From contig NZ_FOPP01000004.1 of NCBI RefSeq assembly GCF_900113525.1, forward strand, positions 62,001 through 126,000: a stretch of 64,000 nucleotides of DNA. The letters run 5' to 3'. Below, piece after piece: positions 18,452 through 28,030 of this stretch. A program made the translations under genes and the position numbers. The notes beneath the pieces are model-generated. The model worked only from the letters and a program-made list of their open reading frames with translations. It was not told the origin of the DNA and made no database searches. The stretch is from Pedobacter insulae. Lineage in GTDB: Bacteria; Bacteroidota; Bacteroidia; Sphingobacteriales; Sphingobacteriaceae. The first letter of the stretch is position 1, and each line of letters opens with the position of its first letter.

Positions 18452-20002
18452 ATGAAAGCTATGAGATTAAAATTAAGCCTAGGTTTATTGTTGATATTCA
18501 ACCTGTTTGCTTTTCAGGCTTTTTCAACTACAGGAATTACAATTACGGCTTCAGCACCAGTGTCGCCAATATTTAAAGGAATAGAGTCTAATCCTTTATT
18601 GTATTTACGAATATATGTTCCTGCGGGAGAAAAACTATCATTACGGAAGTTAACGCTAAAAGCAAACTCCGCCGCATTACAAGCCGTTGAAAGCGTAGAT
18701 GTATATTTTACCGGTAGAGAAGCCTCCTTTAATGAAAAAGAACATTTGGCAAAGCTTAACCCTACCAGAATCAGTGAAAGCTTGGCAATTAGCCTACACT
18801 TAAAACCCGGTGTAAATTATATTTGGTTCAGTGCCAAACTTAAAAAAGACGCAGATATCGATTCAAAGATCGAGTTTCATGTTGTCCAACTGGAGGATGT
18901 AAATTCAAAGAAACATCAAGTTAGGGAGGTAGGGAAAGGATTTGTAAAACGATTGGGTATTGCAGTAGTTAAAGGTGGCCAAAACGACATCCATACCTTT
19001 AGAATTCCGGGAATAGCTACAACAGATAAAGGTACATTAATTGCGGTATACGATATACGATATAAAAATTCGAGAGATCTGCCAGCAAATATTGATGTAG
19101 GTATGAACAGAAGTACAGACGGTGGTAGAACATGGGAGCCGATGAAAGTGATGATGGATATGGGCGAACCACACGACAACAACGGGGTGGGAGATCCCGC
19201 GGTGCTTTTCGATCCCATTACCAAAAAGATTTGGGTAATCGCATTGTGGAGTAAAGGAAATCGCTCTATCGCAGGGTCAAAACCTGGTCTCTCAGAAGAT
19301 GTTACCGGACAGTTGGTGGTAGTAAGTAGTGATGATGATGGCCTTACCTGGTCGAAACCCAAAAGCATCACCGCTGGGGTGAAAGATCCAGAATGGAATT
19401 TGTTTTTTAACGGCCCCGGTAGCGGAATAGCGATGGCTGATGGTAAAATTGTTTTCGCTGCACAATATTGGGACGAGCATGCTATGCCGCACTCAACATT
19501 AGTGTATAGTGTAGATCATGGTACAACCTGGAAAACTGAAGACGGACCGATCCCAAATACAACAGAAGCACAGCTTATAGAAACCTCACCTGGAACATTA
19601 ATGTTAAATATGAGAGATAACCGGGGAAGTTTTAGAAGTATTGCCACCACGGCTGATTTGGGTAAAACCTGGACCGAACACCATACTTCTTACCAAGCAC
19701 TGCAAGATCCAGTTTGTATGGCCAGCTTTATCAAAGCTAATGTTCTAGTTAAAGGCAAACAACAGCAAGTAGTCTTCTTCGGAAATGATAATACGCAAAA
19801 TGGCAGGTTTAATTTAACTATCAAAGCTAGTACGGATTTAGGCGAAAGCTGGGACAGCAAAAATGAGCTATTGGTTGATGATCGAAAGTTATTCGGCTAC
19901 TCATCCCTAACAAAGATCGATGATGGCATGATTGGTTTCTTTTATGAAGGTGTGAGAGATATGTATTTTGTACGTATCCCGGTAACCGAAATCTTAAAAT
20001 AA
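18452..20002 (+). CDS. nanH: Exo-alpha-sialidase (GH33) with N-terminal BNR-associated domain
   Basis: 516 residues with a signal peptide (to about residue 25). An N-terminal beta domain (about 27-160) matches the BNR-associated domain of Bacteroidota sialidases. The catalytic propeller opens with the F/YRIP motif FRIPGIA (Arg184) and carries Asp boxes STDGGRTW, SSDDDGLTW, SVDHGTTW, TADLGKTW and STDLGESW. TEAQLIE supplies the catalytic Glu, NMRDNRG an active-site Arg, and FGYSSLTKIDDG the nucleophilic Tyr. It releases terminal sialic acid from glycoconjugates in the periplasm or at the surface. It is tightly packed in the nan operon, with 3-4 bp gaps on both sides. Confidence 0.95.
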   Translation: MKAMRLKLSLGLLLIFNLFAFQAFSTTGITITASAPVSPIFKGIESNPLLYLRIYVPAGEKLSLRKLTLKANSAALQAVESVDVYFTGREASFNEKEHLAKLNPTRISESLAISLHLKPGVNYIWFSAKLKKDADIDSKIEFHVVQLEDVNSKKHQVREVGKGFVKRLGIAVVKGGQNDIHTFRIPGIATTDKGTLIAVYDIRYKNSRDLPANIDVGMNRSTDGGRTWEPMKVMMDMGEPHDNNGVGDPAVLFDPITKKIWVIALWSKGNRSIAGSKPGLSEDVTGQLVVVSSDDDGLTWSKPKSITAGVKDPEWNLFFNGPGSGIAMADGKIVFAAQYWDEHAMPHSTLVYSVDHGTTWKTEDGPIPNTTEAQLIETSPGTLMLNMRDNRGSFRSIATTADLGKTWTEHHTSYQALQDPVCMASFIKANVLVKGKQQQVVFFGNDNTQNGRFNLTIKASTDLGESWDSKNELLVDDRKLFGYSSLTKIDDGMIGFFYEGVRDMYFVRIPVTEILK

Positions 20003-20006
20003 ATCA

Positions 20007-22079
20007 ATGAAGACTGTTGCCAGGGTAATTATTGCGCTCACATTTTTGTGCAGTAACAATGTATACGGACAAAAAATTAAAGTTGCTTGCGTTGGAAATT
20101 CTGTAACAGCTGGATATTTATTACCTAATCCCTTACAGAATTCGTATCCCGCTCAACTGCAACAATTGTTAGGTAATAACTATGAAGTGGGCAATTTTGG
20201 CTTAAGTGGAGCAACGCTTTTAAAGAAAGGGCACAGGCCTTACAATAAAACTAAGGAATTCATTAACCTGTTAAACTTTAAAGCTGATATTGCCATAATT
20301 CATTTAGGGTTAAATGACACAGACCCCAGAAATTGGCCAAATTTTAAAGATGAGTTTCAAAGTGATTATCAATGGTTAATAGATACCTTGAAACAAGGAA
20401 ATCCTCATATGAAGATTTATATCTGCAGTCTCAGTCCTATTTTTAGCGGACATTCAAGATTCAAATCAGGAACTCGTGATTGGTATTGGCAAATTCAGGA
20501 AAAAATAGAATCCATTGCCAAGGTTAACCACCTCCCGCTGATAGATCTATATGCAGCCTTACATAATCGCCCTGAGCTTTTTGCCGATAATCTTCATCCT
20601 GACAAAAGGGGGGCAGGAATTATCGCCAAAGCAGTTTATCAAAATATAACCGGCGATTTTGGAGGCTTTAAGTTGGATCCTTTATTTGCTGATCATATGG
20701 TATTACAGCGCGACCAATTAATTGGTGTATATGGAACAGCTAATGCGAACGACCAGATAGAAGTTAACTTTAATAATATGATTAGGCGTGTAGTAACAGA
20801 TCGTACAGGAAAGTGGAAAGTTCAATTCCCTGCTATGAAGTTTGGAGGGCCTTACAATTTAACAATCGTTTCTGGTACTCAAACACGGCGTTTGAAAGAT
20901 ATCCTTATTGGAGATGTTTGGTTATGCTCCGGTCAATCTAATATGGCTTTTCCTTTAAAATCAGCCGCAAACGGTATTAACACAATTGCTAATCTGAACA
21001 AAAATTTACCCATAAGATTGTTAAAGTTTAATGCAATCGCTGAAACGGATAATATATCTTGGGATCAACAGACATTAAATGCGCTGAATGAACTTGCGTA
21101 TTTCTCTGCAACATGGACAAATTTGGAACCTAATACCGTTGCTGATTTTTCAGCAGTTGCTTATTATTTTGGCGAAAAGTTAGCAAAGCAAGTAAATGTA
21201 CCAATAGGGTTAATTCAAATGGCAGTAGGTGGCTCAACACTCGAGTCGTGGATCGATAGAAAGACATTAGAACATGACGATCTTTTAGTCGATTTAACGA
21301 ATAACTGGCGGAAATCTGACTTTATGCAAGAGTGGGCAAGGGGCAGGGCGGATATGAACCTGAAAAATGCAGGTAATCCAAAGCAAAGACATCCTTATGA
21401 ACCTGCCTATAATTACGAAGCTGGGATTTCAAAGCTGATCAAATTCCCTATCAAAGGGATAATTTGGTATCAAGGAGAAAGTAATGCGCATAATGTAGAA
21501 CTTTTTAACCACGAAATGCCCGTGTTAGTGAAAAGCTGGCGAAAACATTGGAATGCTGATTTTCCTTTTTATTATGTACAACTGTCGGCCATAGATCGCC
21601 CATCATGGCCATACTTCCGCAATGCACAGCGAAAACTCCAATCCCTTATCCCAAACGCCGCAATGGCAGTGAGTTCAGATCTTGGAGACTCATTAAATGT
21701 GCACCCAGTACATAAAAGGGAAGTGGGTGAAAGATTAGCACGCTTAGCGCTGAAAAACACTTATCACCAAAATATCAAAGCCAGCGGACCAGATGCAGTG
21801 AAAGCGATTAGAAAGGGCAATTTGATCGTAATTACTTTTAACCATGCGCAGAAATTACAGCCTAGCAATGGATCCATTTTAAAGGGCTTTGAAATAGAAG
21901 ATGATAAAGGAAATCGTCTGCTAGTTAAAGCAAATATTTATAAAAATGAGGTCCATTTAACCATACCGCCTAATCGGATTGTCGTTAAGGTGCTTTATGC
22001 TTGGCAGCCATTTACAAGAGCAAATCTGGTGAACGAAGTTAAACTGCCAGCCTCAACATTTTCTATTACCGTAAAATAA
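20007..22079 (+). CDS. nanS: Two-domain sialate O-acetylesterase (GDSL + SASA)
   Basis: 690 residues with a signal peptide (to about YGQK, residue 22). The first esterase domain (about 24-212) is SGNH/GDSL-like: VACVGNSVTAGY gives the nucleophile block, IIHLGLNDTD the N block, and DNLHPDKRGAG the Asp-x-x-His block. The second domain (about 220-670) is the SASA sialate O-acetylesterase type with Ser311 in LCSGQSNMAF, AVGGSTLESW, and GIIWYQGESN. Removing O-acetyl groups lets sialidase and lyase act on O-acetylated sialic acids. Two-domain enzymes of this kind are known from Tannerella and Bacteroides. It sits 4 bp after the sialidase gene. Confidence 0.9.
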   Translation: MKTVARVIIALTFLCSNNVYGQKIKVACVGNSVTAGYLLPNPLQNSYPAQLQQLLGNNYEVGNFGLSGATLLKKGHRPYNKTKEFINLLNFKADIAIIHLGLNDTDPRNWPNFKDEFQSDYQWLIDTLKQGNPHMKIYICSLSPIFSGHSRFKSGTRDWYWQIQEKIESIAKVNHLPLIDLYAALHNRPELFADNLHPDKRGAGIIAKAVYQNITGDFGGFKLDPLFADHMVLQRDQLIGVYGTANANDQIEVNFNNMIRRVVTDRTGKWKVQFPAMKFGGPYNLTIVSGTQTRRLKDILIGDVWLCSGQSNMAFPLKSAANGINTIANLNKNLPIRLLKFNAIAETDNISWDQQTLNALNELAYFSATWTNLEPNTVADFSAVAYYFGEKLAKQVNVPIGLIQMAVGGSTLESWIDRKTLEHDDLLVDLTNNWRKSDFMQEWARGRADMNLKNAGNPKQRHPYEPAYNYEAGISKLIKFPIKGIIWYQGESNAHNVELFNHEMPVLVKSWRKHWNADFPFYYVQLSAIDRPSWPYFRNAQRKLQSLIPNAAMAVSSDLGDSLNVHPVHKREVGERLARLALKNTYHQNIKASGPDAVKAIRKGNLIVITFNHAQKLQPSNGSILKGFEIEDDKGNRLLVKANIYKNEVHLTIPPNRIVVKVLYAWQPFTRANLVNEVKLPASTFSITVK

Positions 22080-22085
22080 ATCTTT

Positions 22086-23267
22086 ATGAGCTATACAAAG
22101 GAAGAGCTGAAGAATCTCTCAGTATTTTATAAAAATCAGTTATTGAATAATACAGTGCCTTTTTGGTTTCCTAAATCCATTGATGAAGAATATGGTGGTT
22201 ATTTGTTAATGCGTGATCAGGACGGGAGTTTAATTGACGACGATAAAGCGGTTTGGATCCAAGGGCGTGCTGCCTGGTTATTATCCACACTTTATAATAC
22301 CATAGAATCTAAAAAGGCCTGGCTGGATGGTGCAAAATCAGGGATAGATTTTTTGAATAAATACTGTTTTGATACAGATGGCCAAATGTTTTTCCACGTT
22401 ACACGAGAGGGAAACCCAATTCGTAAAAGAAGATATTACTTTTCCGAAACCTTTGCGGTTATTGCCAACGCCGCCTATGCAAAAGCGAGTGGCGATGAAG
22501 AGGCTGCTGAAAAGGCCAGATATCTTTTTGGGAAATGTATTGAATACGCAACCAAACCTGATCTTTTGCCTGCGAAATTTACAGGTACACGCCCTGCAAA
22601 GGGTATTGGTGTACCCATGATTATGATGAACACCGCACAGCAATTAAGAGAAACCATCGGCGACCCACGTTGTGATGAATGGATCATGAAATGGATTGAT
22701 GAAATCAACAACAACTTCGTAAAAGACGACATCAAATGTGTAATGGAGCAAGTTGCGCCAGATGGGGCTATTATTGATCATGTAGACGGAAGAACCTTAA
22801 ACCCTGGTCACGCTATAGAAGGAGCATGGTTTATTTTGCATGAGGCAAAATACCGGAACAACGACCCCGAATTGATTGCATTAGGTTGTAAAATGCTCGA
22901 CTATATGTGGGAGCGTGGATGGGACAAGGAGCACGGCGGGATCTTATATTTTAGAGACGTATATGATAAACCTGTACAAGAGTATTGGCAGGATATGAAA
23001 TTCTGGTGGCCGCACAACGAAACAATCATTGCCACATTGCTCGCCTATACATTAACTGGAGATGAAAAATATGCCCGCTGGCATAAAATGGTTCATGATT
23101 ATGCCTATCAAAAATTTCACGATCGTGAACATGGTGAATGGTTTGGTTATTTACATAGAGATGGCTCATTAGCACAAACTGCAAAAGGTAATCTTTTTAA
23201 AGGACCCTTTCATTTACCCAGACAAGAGTGGTATTGTTCACAACTATTACAAGAACTAGGATATTAA
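22086..23267 (+). CDS. nanE: AGE-family N-acylglucosamine 2-epimerase
   Basis: 393 residues, the usual length. The (alpha/alpha)6 barrel family signatures are visible: KAVWIQGRAAWLLSTLYN near residue 55, RRYYFSETFAVIANA near 118, LNPGHAIEGAWFILHEA near 238, the active-site-type KFWWPHNETIIATL, and GEWFGYLHRDGS at the end. This type of epimerase interconverts N-acetylmannosamine and N-acetylglucosamine without phosphate. In Bacteroides fragilis such a NanE acts between NanL and a GlcNAc kinase. No signal peptide is present, so it is cytoplasmic. The kinase is not in this window. The gap to the previous gene is 6 bp. Confidence 0.92.
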   Translation: MSYTKEELKNLSVFYKNQLLNNTVPFWFPKSIDEEYGGYLLMRDQDGSLIDDDKAVWIQGRAAWLLSTLYNTIESKKAWLDGAKSGIDFLNKYCFDTDGQMFFHVTREGNPIRKRRYYFSETFAVIANAAYAKASGDEEAAEKARYLFGKCIEYATKPDLLPAKFTGTRPAKGIGVPMIMMNTAQQLRETIGDPRCDEWIMKWIDEINNNFVKDDIKCVMEQVAPDGAIIDHVDGRTLNPGHAIEGAWFILHEAKYRNNDPELIALGCKMLDYMWERGWDKEHGGILYFRDVYDKPVQEYWQDMKFWWPHNETIIATLLAYTLTGDEKYARWHKMVHDYAYQKFHDREHGEWFGYLHRDGSLAQTAKGNLFKGPFHLPRQEWYCSQLLQELGY

Positions 23268-23279
23268 GCAAACACGTAT

Positions 23280-25973
23280 ATGTTTCTAACAAAAAAAAAA
23301 ATATTAACGGTTTCCTTTCTTTTATGGTGTATGGGTGTAATCGCACAGGCACCGTTAACCCTTATTCCAAAACCACAATCACTTGTCCTATCGAAAGACC
23401 AGTTCCCTATTCATCAAGTAAAATATATTTTCTATTCAGTAGATTCATTAAAAAATGAAGCTTTATTAGTTCAGAAAATATTAGCTGCTGAAAACATTAC
23501 TGCAAAAATTGTAAAGGGAAATAAAGCTATTGGCAACCCGTTTATTAAGCTCGAAATAGGATCGCCCGCTCTTGGCGAGCAGCAAAAAGAAGCTTATCGG
23601 CTAAAAGTTGAGGCAACAAAAATTGTGATAACAGCTTACACCCGAACGGGAATATATTATGGTGCCCAAACGTTAAAACAGTTGAGCGGCAGTCGTTTTG
23701 TAAAGGCAATCGACATCCAAGATGCTCCCGCTTTTGCTTGGAGGGGATATATGGTTGATGTAGGGCGTAATTACCAATCGATGGCAATGCTGAAACAACA
23801 AATTGATGTCATGGCCCAATATAAATTAAATGTGTTTCATATGCATTTAACAGAAGATATTGCTTGGCGCTTAGCTATTAAACGGTATCCGGAGCTAACA
23901 AACGCACAGTACATGGAACGAAATAAAGGCAAGTATTATTCGACCGCAGAAATTAAAGAACTTATCCGTTATTGCCGAGAAAGACACATACAGTTTGTTC
24001 CAGAAATTGATATGCCTGGGCATAGCGCTGCTTTTAAACGAGCAATGAAAGTAGATATGCAGAGTGATTCAGGTTTAGCCATTGTAAAAAATATCTTAAA
24101 AGAATTTTGCGAAACTTACGATTTACCCTATATCCATATAGGAGCTGATGAAGTAAAGATTACCAATAAGAATTTTTTGCCTGAGATTTTGGCCCTGCTT
24201 AAATCGCTAAATAAAAAGGTAGTTGGCTGGGAACCAGGGGGTAATTTCGATGAATCTACCATTAGGCAATTATGGATGGATGATGCGGGACTAACTAGCG
24301 GGAAAACTAAGATCCAATACATTGATTCGAGACATTTATATGTTAATCATATGGATCCCCTGGAAAGTGTGGTTACCATTTTTAACAGACAATTAGCGGA
24401 TGTAGATACCGGAAATGAGACTGCTTTGGGCGCAACTTTATGTGTTTGGCCAGATCGTGCCGTTGCGCATGAAAGTGATATACTGCGAATGAATGGCGTT
24501 TATCCTGCAATGTTGGCCTTTGCTGAACGTAGTTGGTTAGGAAAGGGTTATAGCGGTTGGGTAGCAAATATGGATCTAAATGGGGCACAGGCGCTAACCG
24601 AATTTAAGGACTTTGAGAGACGTTTGTTAGTTCATCAACAACAAAATTTTACTGGAATGCCGTTCCCTTATCAAGCGCAATCAACCATAAGTTGGCAACT
24701 ATATGGGCCCTACCCTAATGGGGGCGACTTATCAAAAGCTTTCGAACCTGAGAAACCTATTTTTAAACAGGAAGAGGCATCGGCAAAACAAACTGCATTA
24801 GGGGCAACAATTATTCTCAGGCATTGGTGGGCGCCAAAAATTAAAGGTGTGATACAAAATCCTAGCCCAAATACTACCTGGTATGCATTCAGAAAAATAT
24901 GGGCAGAGAAAGATACAATTAAAAACTTTTGGATTGGTTTTGGTAACCCATCAAGATCACAAGCAACAGATACCCCGCCGTTAAATCAATGGGATACACA
25001 CCAATCAGCAGTCTGGCTCAATGGTGAATTGATTTCACCACCTGTATGGCTTCGTGCCGGTCAGAAGGGTAATTTAGAAATTCCATATGTAGACGAAAGC
25101 TATGAGTATCGACCGCCCGTATCCTTGAAATTAAGGAAAGGCTGGAATATCATCCGTATTAAAGCACCCATTGGTAGTTTTAATGGAAAGAACTGGAATA
25201 ATCCCGAAAAATGGATGTTCACCTTTGTTGCGGTACCAGATGCTGTACCAAAGCAATCCAAGTATAAACTCGTTTGGTCTGATGAGTTTAAAGGAAAAGG
25301 GGGCTTCGACTCAACAAAATGGCAATATAGTGTACGTGGAAAAGTAGCATGGAACAAGTACATGACGGCACTGCCAGCTTATGCCTCTTTAAATAAGGGC
25401 AATCTCCTATTGAGAATGGATAGTGCAGTGATTCCTAATGATCCTTTGCCATATCATGCTGGTGGCGTACAATCATCGGGTAAATTTAGTATTACCTATG
25501 GTAAAATAGAAGTTCGGGCTAAATTTACCCAAGGTAAGGGTTCATGGCCGGCAATATGGATGATGCCTGAACCAAAAACCGCTCATGGTAATGGTTGGCC
25601 AGCTGGTGGTGAAATTGATATAATGGAGCACGTAAATAATGATAGTGTTATTTACCAAACAATCCATAACAGTGTAGTAACTGATGCCAGTGGCGGAAGT
25701 AAAGCCTCTAATTCAACATCATACCGTCAAAACAATTATAATATTTATACTATTGAATGGACTCCTTCAAGCATCAAATTCTTTGTTAATAACGTTTTAA
25801 CATACACTTACCTTAAAGCTGCCAATGGCGACCTTAAACAGTGGCCCTTCGATGTTCCGTTTTACCTAATTCTTAATCAGGCAGGTGGTGCTGGATGGCC
25901 TGGTCCAATCAATAAGGCACATCTTCCTTTTTCCATGCAGGTTGATTATGTACGCATTTATAAATTAACTTAA
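23280..25973 (+). CDS. GH20 beta-hexosaminidase fused to a C-terminal GH16 domain
   Basis: 897 residues with a signal peptide (to about residue 24). Residues 25-150 form the GH20b-like N-domain; the GH20 barrel runs from about 151 to 430 with FAWRGYMVDVGR, FHMHLTED, PEIDMPGHSAA and the catalytic Asp290-Glu291 pair in YIHIGADEV. Residues 460-655 form a beta-rich linker domain (WKxxNxFWIGFGNPSRS and LKLRKGWNIIRIKAP). From about 660 to the end is a GH16 jelly roll, starting KLVWSDEFKG, with catalytic Glu778, Asp780 and Glu783 in GGEIDIMEHVNN. A GH20 exo-enzyme and a GH16 endo-type enzyme in one chain suggests coordinated attack on an N-acetyllactosamine-containing glycan. Confidence 0.9.
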   Translation: MFLTKKKILTVSFLLWCMGVIAQAPLTLIPKPQSLVLSKDQFPIHQVKYIFYSVDSLKNEALLVQKILAAENITAKIVKGNKAIGNPFIKLEIGSPALGEQQKEAYRLKVEATKIVITAYTRTGIYYGAQTLKQLSGSRFVKAIDIQDAPAFAWRGYMVDVGRNYQSMAMLKQQIDVMAQYKLNVFHMHLTEDIAWRLAIKRYPELTNAQYMERNKGKYYSTAEIKELIRYCRERHIQFVPEIDMPGHSAAFKRAMKVDMQSDSGLAIVKNILKEFCETYDLPYIHIGADEVKITNKNFLPEILALLKSLNKKVVGWEPGGNFDESTIRQLWMDDAGLTSGKTKIQYIDSRHLYVNHMDPLESVVTIFNRQLADVDTGNETALGATLCVWPDRAVAHESDILRMNGVYPAMLAFAERSWLGKGYSGWVANMDLNGAQALTEFKDFERRLLVHQQQNFTGMPFPYQAQSTISWQLYGPYPNGGDLSKAFEPEKPIFKQEEASAKQTALGATIILRHWWAPKIKGVIQNPSPNTTWYAFRKIWAEKDTIKNFWIGFGNPSRSQATDTPPLNQWDTHQSAVWLNGELISPPVWLRAGQKGNLEIPYVDESYEYRPPVSLKLRKGWNIIRIKAPIGSFNGKNWNNPEKWMFTFVAVPDAVPKQSKYKLVWSDEFKGKGGFDSTKWQYSVRGKVAWNKYMTALPAYASLNKGNLLLRMDSAVIPNDPLPYHAGGVQSSGKFSITYGKIEVRAKFTQGKGSWPAIWMMPEPKTAHGNGWPAGGEIDIMEHVNNDSVIYQTIHNSVVTDASGGSKASNSTSYRQNNYNIYTIEWTPSSIKFFVNNVLTYTYLKAANGDLKQWPFDVPFYLILNQAGGAGWPGPINKAHLPFSMQVDYVRIYKLT

Positions 25974-25995
25974 TTCTGACTATCTTAGCCACCCT

Positions 25996-28029
25996 ATGAA
26001 ATTAAAACTTGCTTTTGCCCTTCTTTCAGTGCTGTTCACGTATCATGTTAATGCACAAAATAGTGCACCCTTCGTTATTCCAAAATTACAGGAATGGACA
26101 GGTAACACAGGCTTCTATACCTTAAAATCAACTATAAACTTGGTTGTAGATGACAAGCTTAACGACTTGTTAACCACTTATGTCCAAACGTTTGCCAATG
26201 ATTTAAAAGCTGTTTATCCAAAGAGAAATATTCGGATTAAAACCGGTAAACCTCAAAAAGGAGATATTTATTTTCATGTCGATAACAATAGTCAATCAAT
26301 CGCAAGCGAGGGATATGAACTGCAAATAGCCGACTATCTAACTATCCATGCAAAAACACCTCTCGGAGCGTTTTGGGCCACCAGAACTATTCTTCAAATT
26401 TTAGCACAAGATCCAACCCAGCTCAAAATTCCGAAAGGGATAGCAAAAGACTTCCCTAAATATGAAGTAAGGAGCTTTGTGCTAGATGTTGGCCGTAAAT
26501 TTTTTACGATAGATTTTCTAAGAAACTATGTGAAGTTATTGTCTTATTATAAAATGAACGACTTTCAAATTCACTTAAACGATAACGGATTTAAGCAGTT
26601 TTTTAACAACGATTGGAGTAAAACCTATTCGGCATTTAGACTGGAGAATGCAACTTACCCTGGCCTTACTGCCAAAGATGGAAGTTATAGCAAGAAAGAG
26701 TTTATCGACTTACAGAAATTGGGTAATACTTATGGTGTAACCATTGTACCTGAAATTGATGCACCTGCCCATGCATTATCAATAACCAAAGCAGTACCCG
26801 AAATCGCCAGTGATAAATATGGTGCGGACCACCTGGATATCACTAAGCCCAAAACTTACGAAGTGGTTCACAATATATTTAAAGAATATTTACAAGGACC
26901 AAACCCCGTATTCATTAATGAAGAAGTGCATATTGGTACAGATGAATATGCTAAAGCTGAGGCAGAAAACTTCAGAAAGTTTACCGATAGCACCATAAAA
27001 TACGTAGAAAGCTTTGGTAAGAGGGTTAGACTTTGGGGTGCGCTTACCCACGCAAAGGGACAAACACCCGTGAAATCGACCAACGTAACCATGAACCTTT
27101 GGTATAACGGCTATGCAGAACCGGCCGAGATGTTTAAATTGGGTTATAAGGGTATCAGTACACCAGATGGGTGGCTATATATTGTTCCAAAAGCAGGTTA
27201 CTATTATGATTACCTCAATCTAAAAAATATTTATCAAAAATGGGCACCCAATGTGATTGGAAAAGAAGTGTTTTCAGAAGATAATAAGCAAATAAGAGGT
27301 GGAGCCTTTGCCGTTTGGAATGATCATGTAGGCAATGGAATTACTCAAGAAGATGTAACAGATCGTGTTTTTCCAGCACTTCAGGTATTGTCGCAAAAAA
27401 TGTGGATAGGAAATACGGCCGATAGTTTAATGAAGTTTGAAGTTTTTAATGGATTAAGTAAACAAATAGGTGAAGGACCAGGCTTAAATCTTCGTGGAAA
27501 GGTAAACGGGAAGGATAGTTTGGTATTGCAATACGATTTTACCAGTTCAAAATCGGGGAGATTTACGGGTAAGAAGAAACCGTTCCAAACCACTTTAAAC
27601 GAAATTGGTTATGATTACACAGTTTCATTCACCATAAACCCGAGCGCCGGAAATCCTGCAAACGCAGTCATTTTTTCATCGCCAAAAGCTATTGTTAAAC
27701 TTAAACAGTTGAATACTTCGATGTTAGGCTTCTCAAGAGAAGGTTATGATTATAATTTTAATTATACCGTGCCAGAAAATGTATGGACTAAAATTACTAT
27801 CACAGGCAATAACAAGGGTACTTCTTTGTATGTGAATGGTGTGTTCGTGGAACGTTTAGAAGGTGCTATGCAATCATTCGCAAATACAAAAGACAAGATA
27901 GCTAAGGTGCAAACATTATTTTTTCCTTTAAAATATATAGGCGATACACAAAATAGTTTTAAAGGTGCAATTGGTAGTCTAAAAGTTTTTAATAAAGTAT
28001 TAACTGATAAGCTAATTAGTAAATTATAG
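25996..28029 (+). CDS. GH20 beta-N-acetylhexosaminidase with C-terminal LamG-like domain
   Basis: 677 residues with a signal peptide (to VNAQN, about residue 22). A GH20b-like N-domain (about 25-150) precedes the catalytic barrel, with VRSFVLDVGRKFF, MNDFQIHLNDNG, VPEIDAPAHALS and the catalytic Asp316-Glu317 in VHIGTDEYAK. A further active-site-region motif is GGAFAVWNDHVG. Residues about 500-677 look like a concanavalin/LamG fold, with VWTKITITGNNKGTSLYVNG and FKGAIGSLKVFNKVLT. It should remove terminal GlcNAc or GalNAc. It is quite different in sequence from the GH20 part of its upstream neighbour, so the two likely have different linkages or substrates. It starts 22 bp downstream. Confidence 0.93.
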   Translation: MKLKLAFALLSVLFTYHVNAQNSAPFVIPKLQEWTGNTGFYTLKSTINLVVDDKLNDLLTTYVQTFANDLKAVYPKRNIRIKTGKPQKGDIYFHVDNNSQSIASEGYELQIADYLTIHAKTPLGAFWATRTILQILAQDPTQLKIPKGIAKDFPKYEVRSFVLDVGRKFFTIDFLRNYVKLLSYYKMNDFQIHLNDNGFKQFFNNDWSKTYSAFRLENATYPGLTAKDGSYSKKEFIDLQKLGNTYGVTIVPEIDAPAHALSITKAVPEIASDKYGADHLDITKPKTYEVVHNIFKEYLQGPNPVFINEEVHIGTDEYAKAEAENFRKFTDSTIKYVESFGKRVRLWGALTHAKGQTPVKSTNVTMNLWYNGYAEPAEMFKLGYKGISTPDGWLYIVPKAGYYYDYLNLKNIYQKWAPNVIGKEVFSEDNKQIRGGAFAVWNDHVGNGITQEDVTDRVFPALQVLSQKMWIGNTADSLMKFEVFNGLSKQIGEGPGLNLRGKVNGKDSLVLQYDFTSSKSGRFTGKKKPFQTTLNEIGYDYTVSFTINPSAGNPANAVIFSSPKAIVKLKQLNTSMLGFSREGYDYNFNYTVPENVWTKITITGNNKGTSLYVNGVFVERLEGAMQSFANTKDKIAKVQTLFFPLKYIGDTQNSFKGAIGSLKVFNKVLTDKLISKL

Positions 28030-28030
28030 A

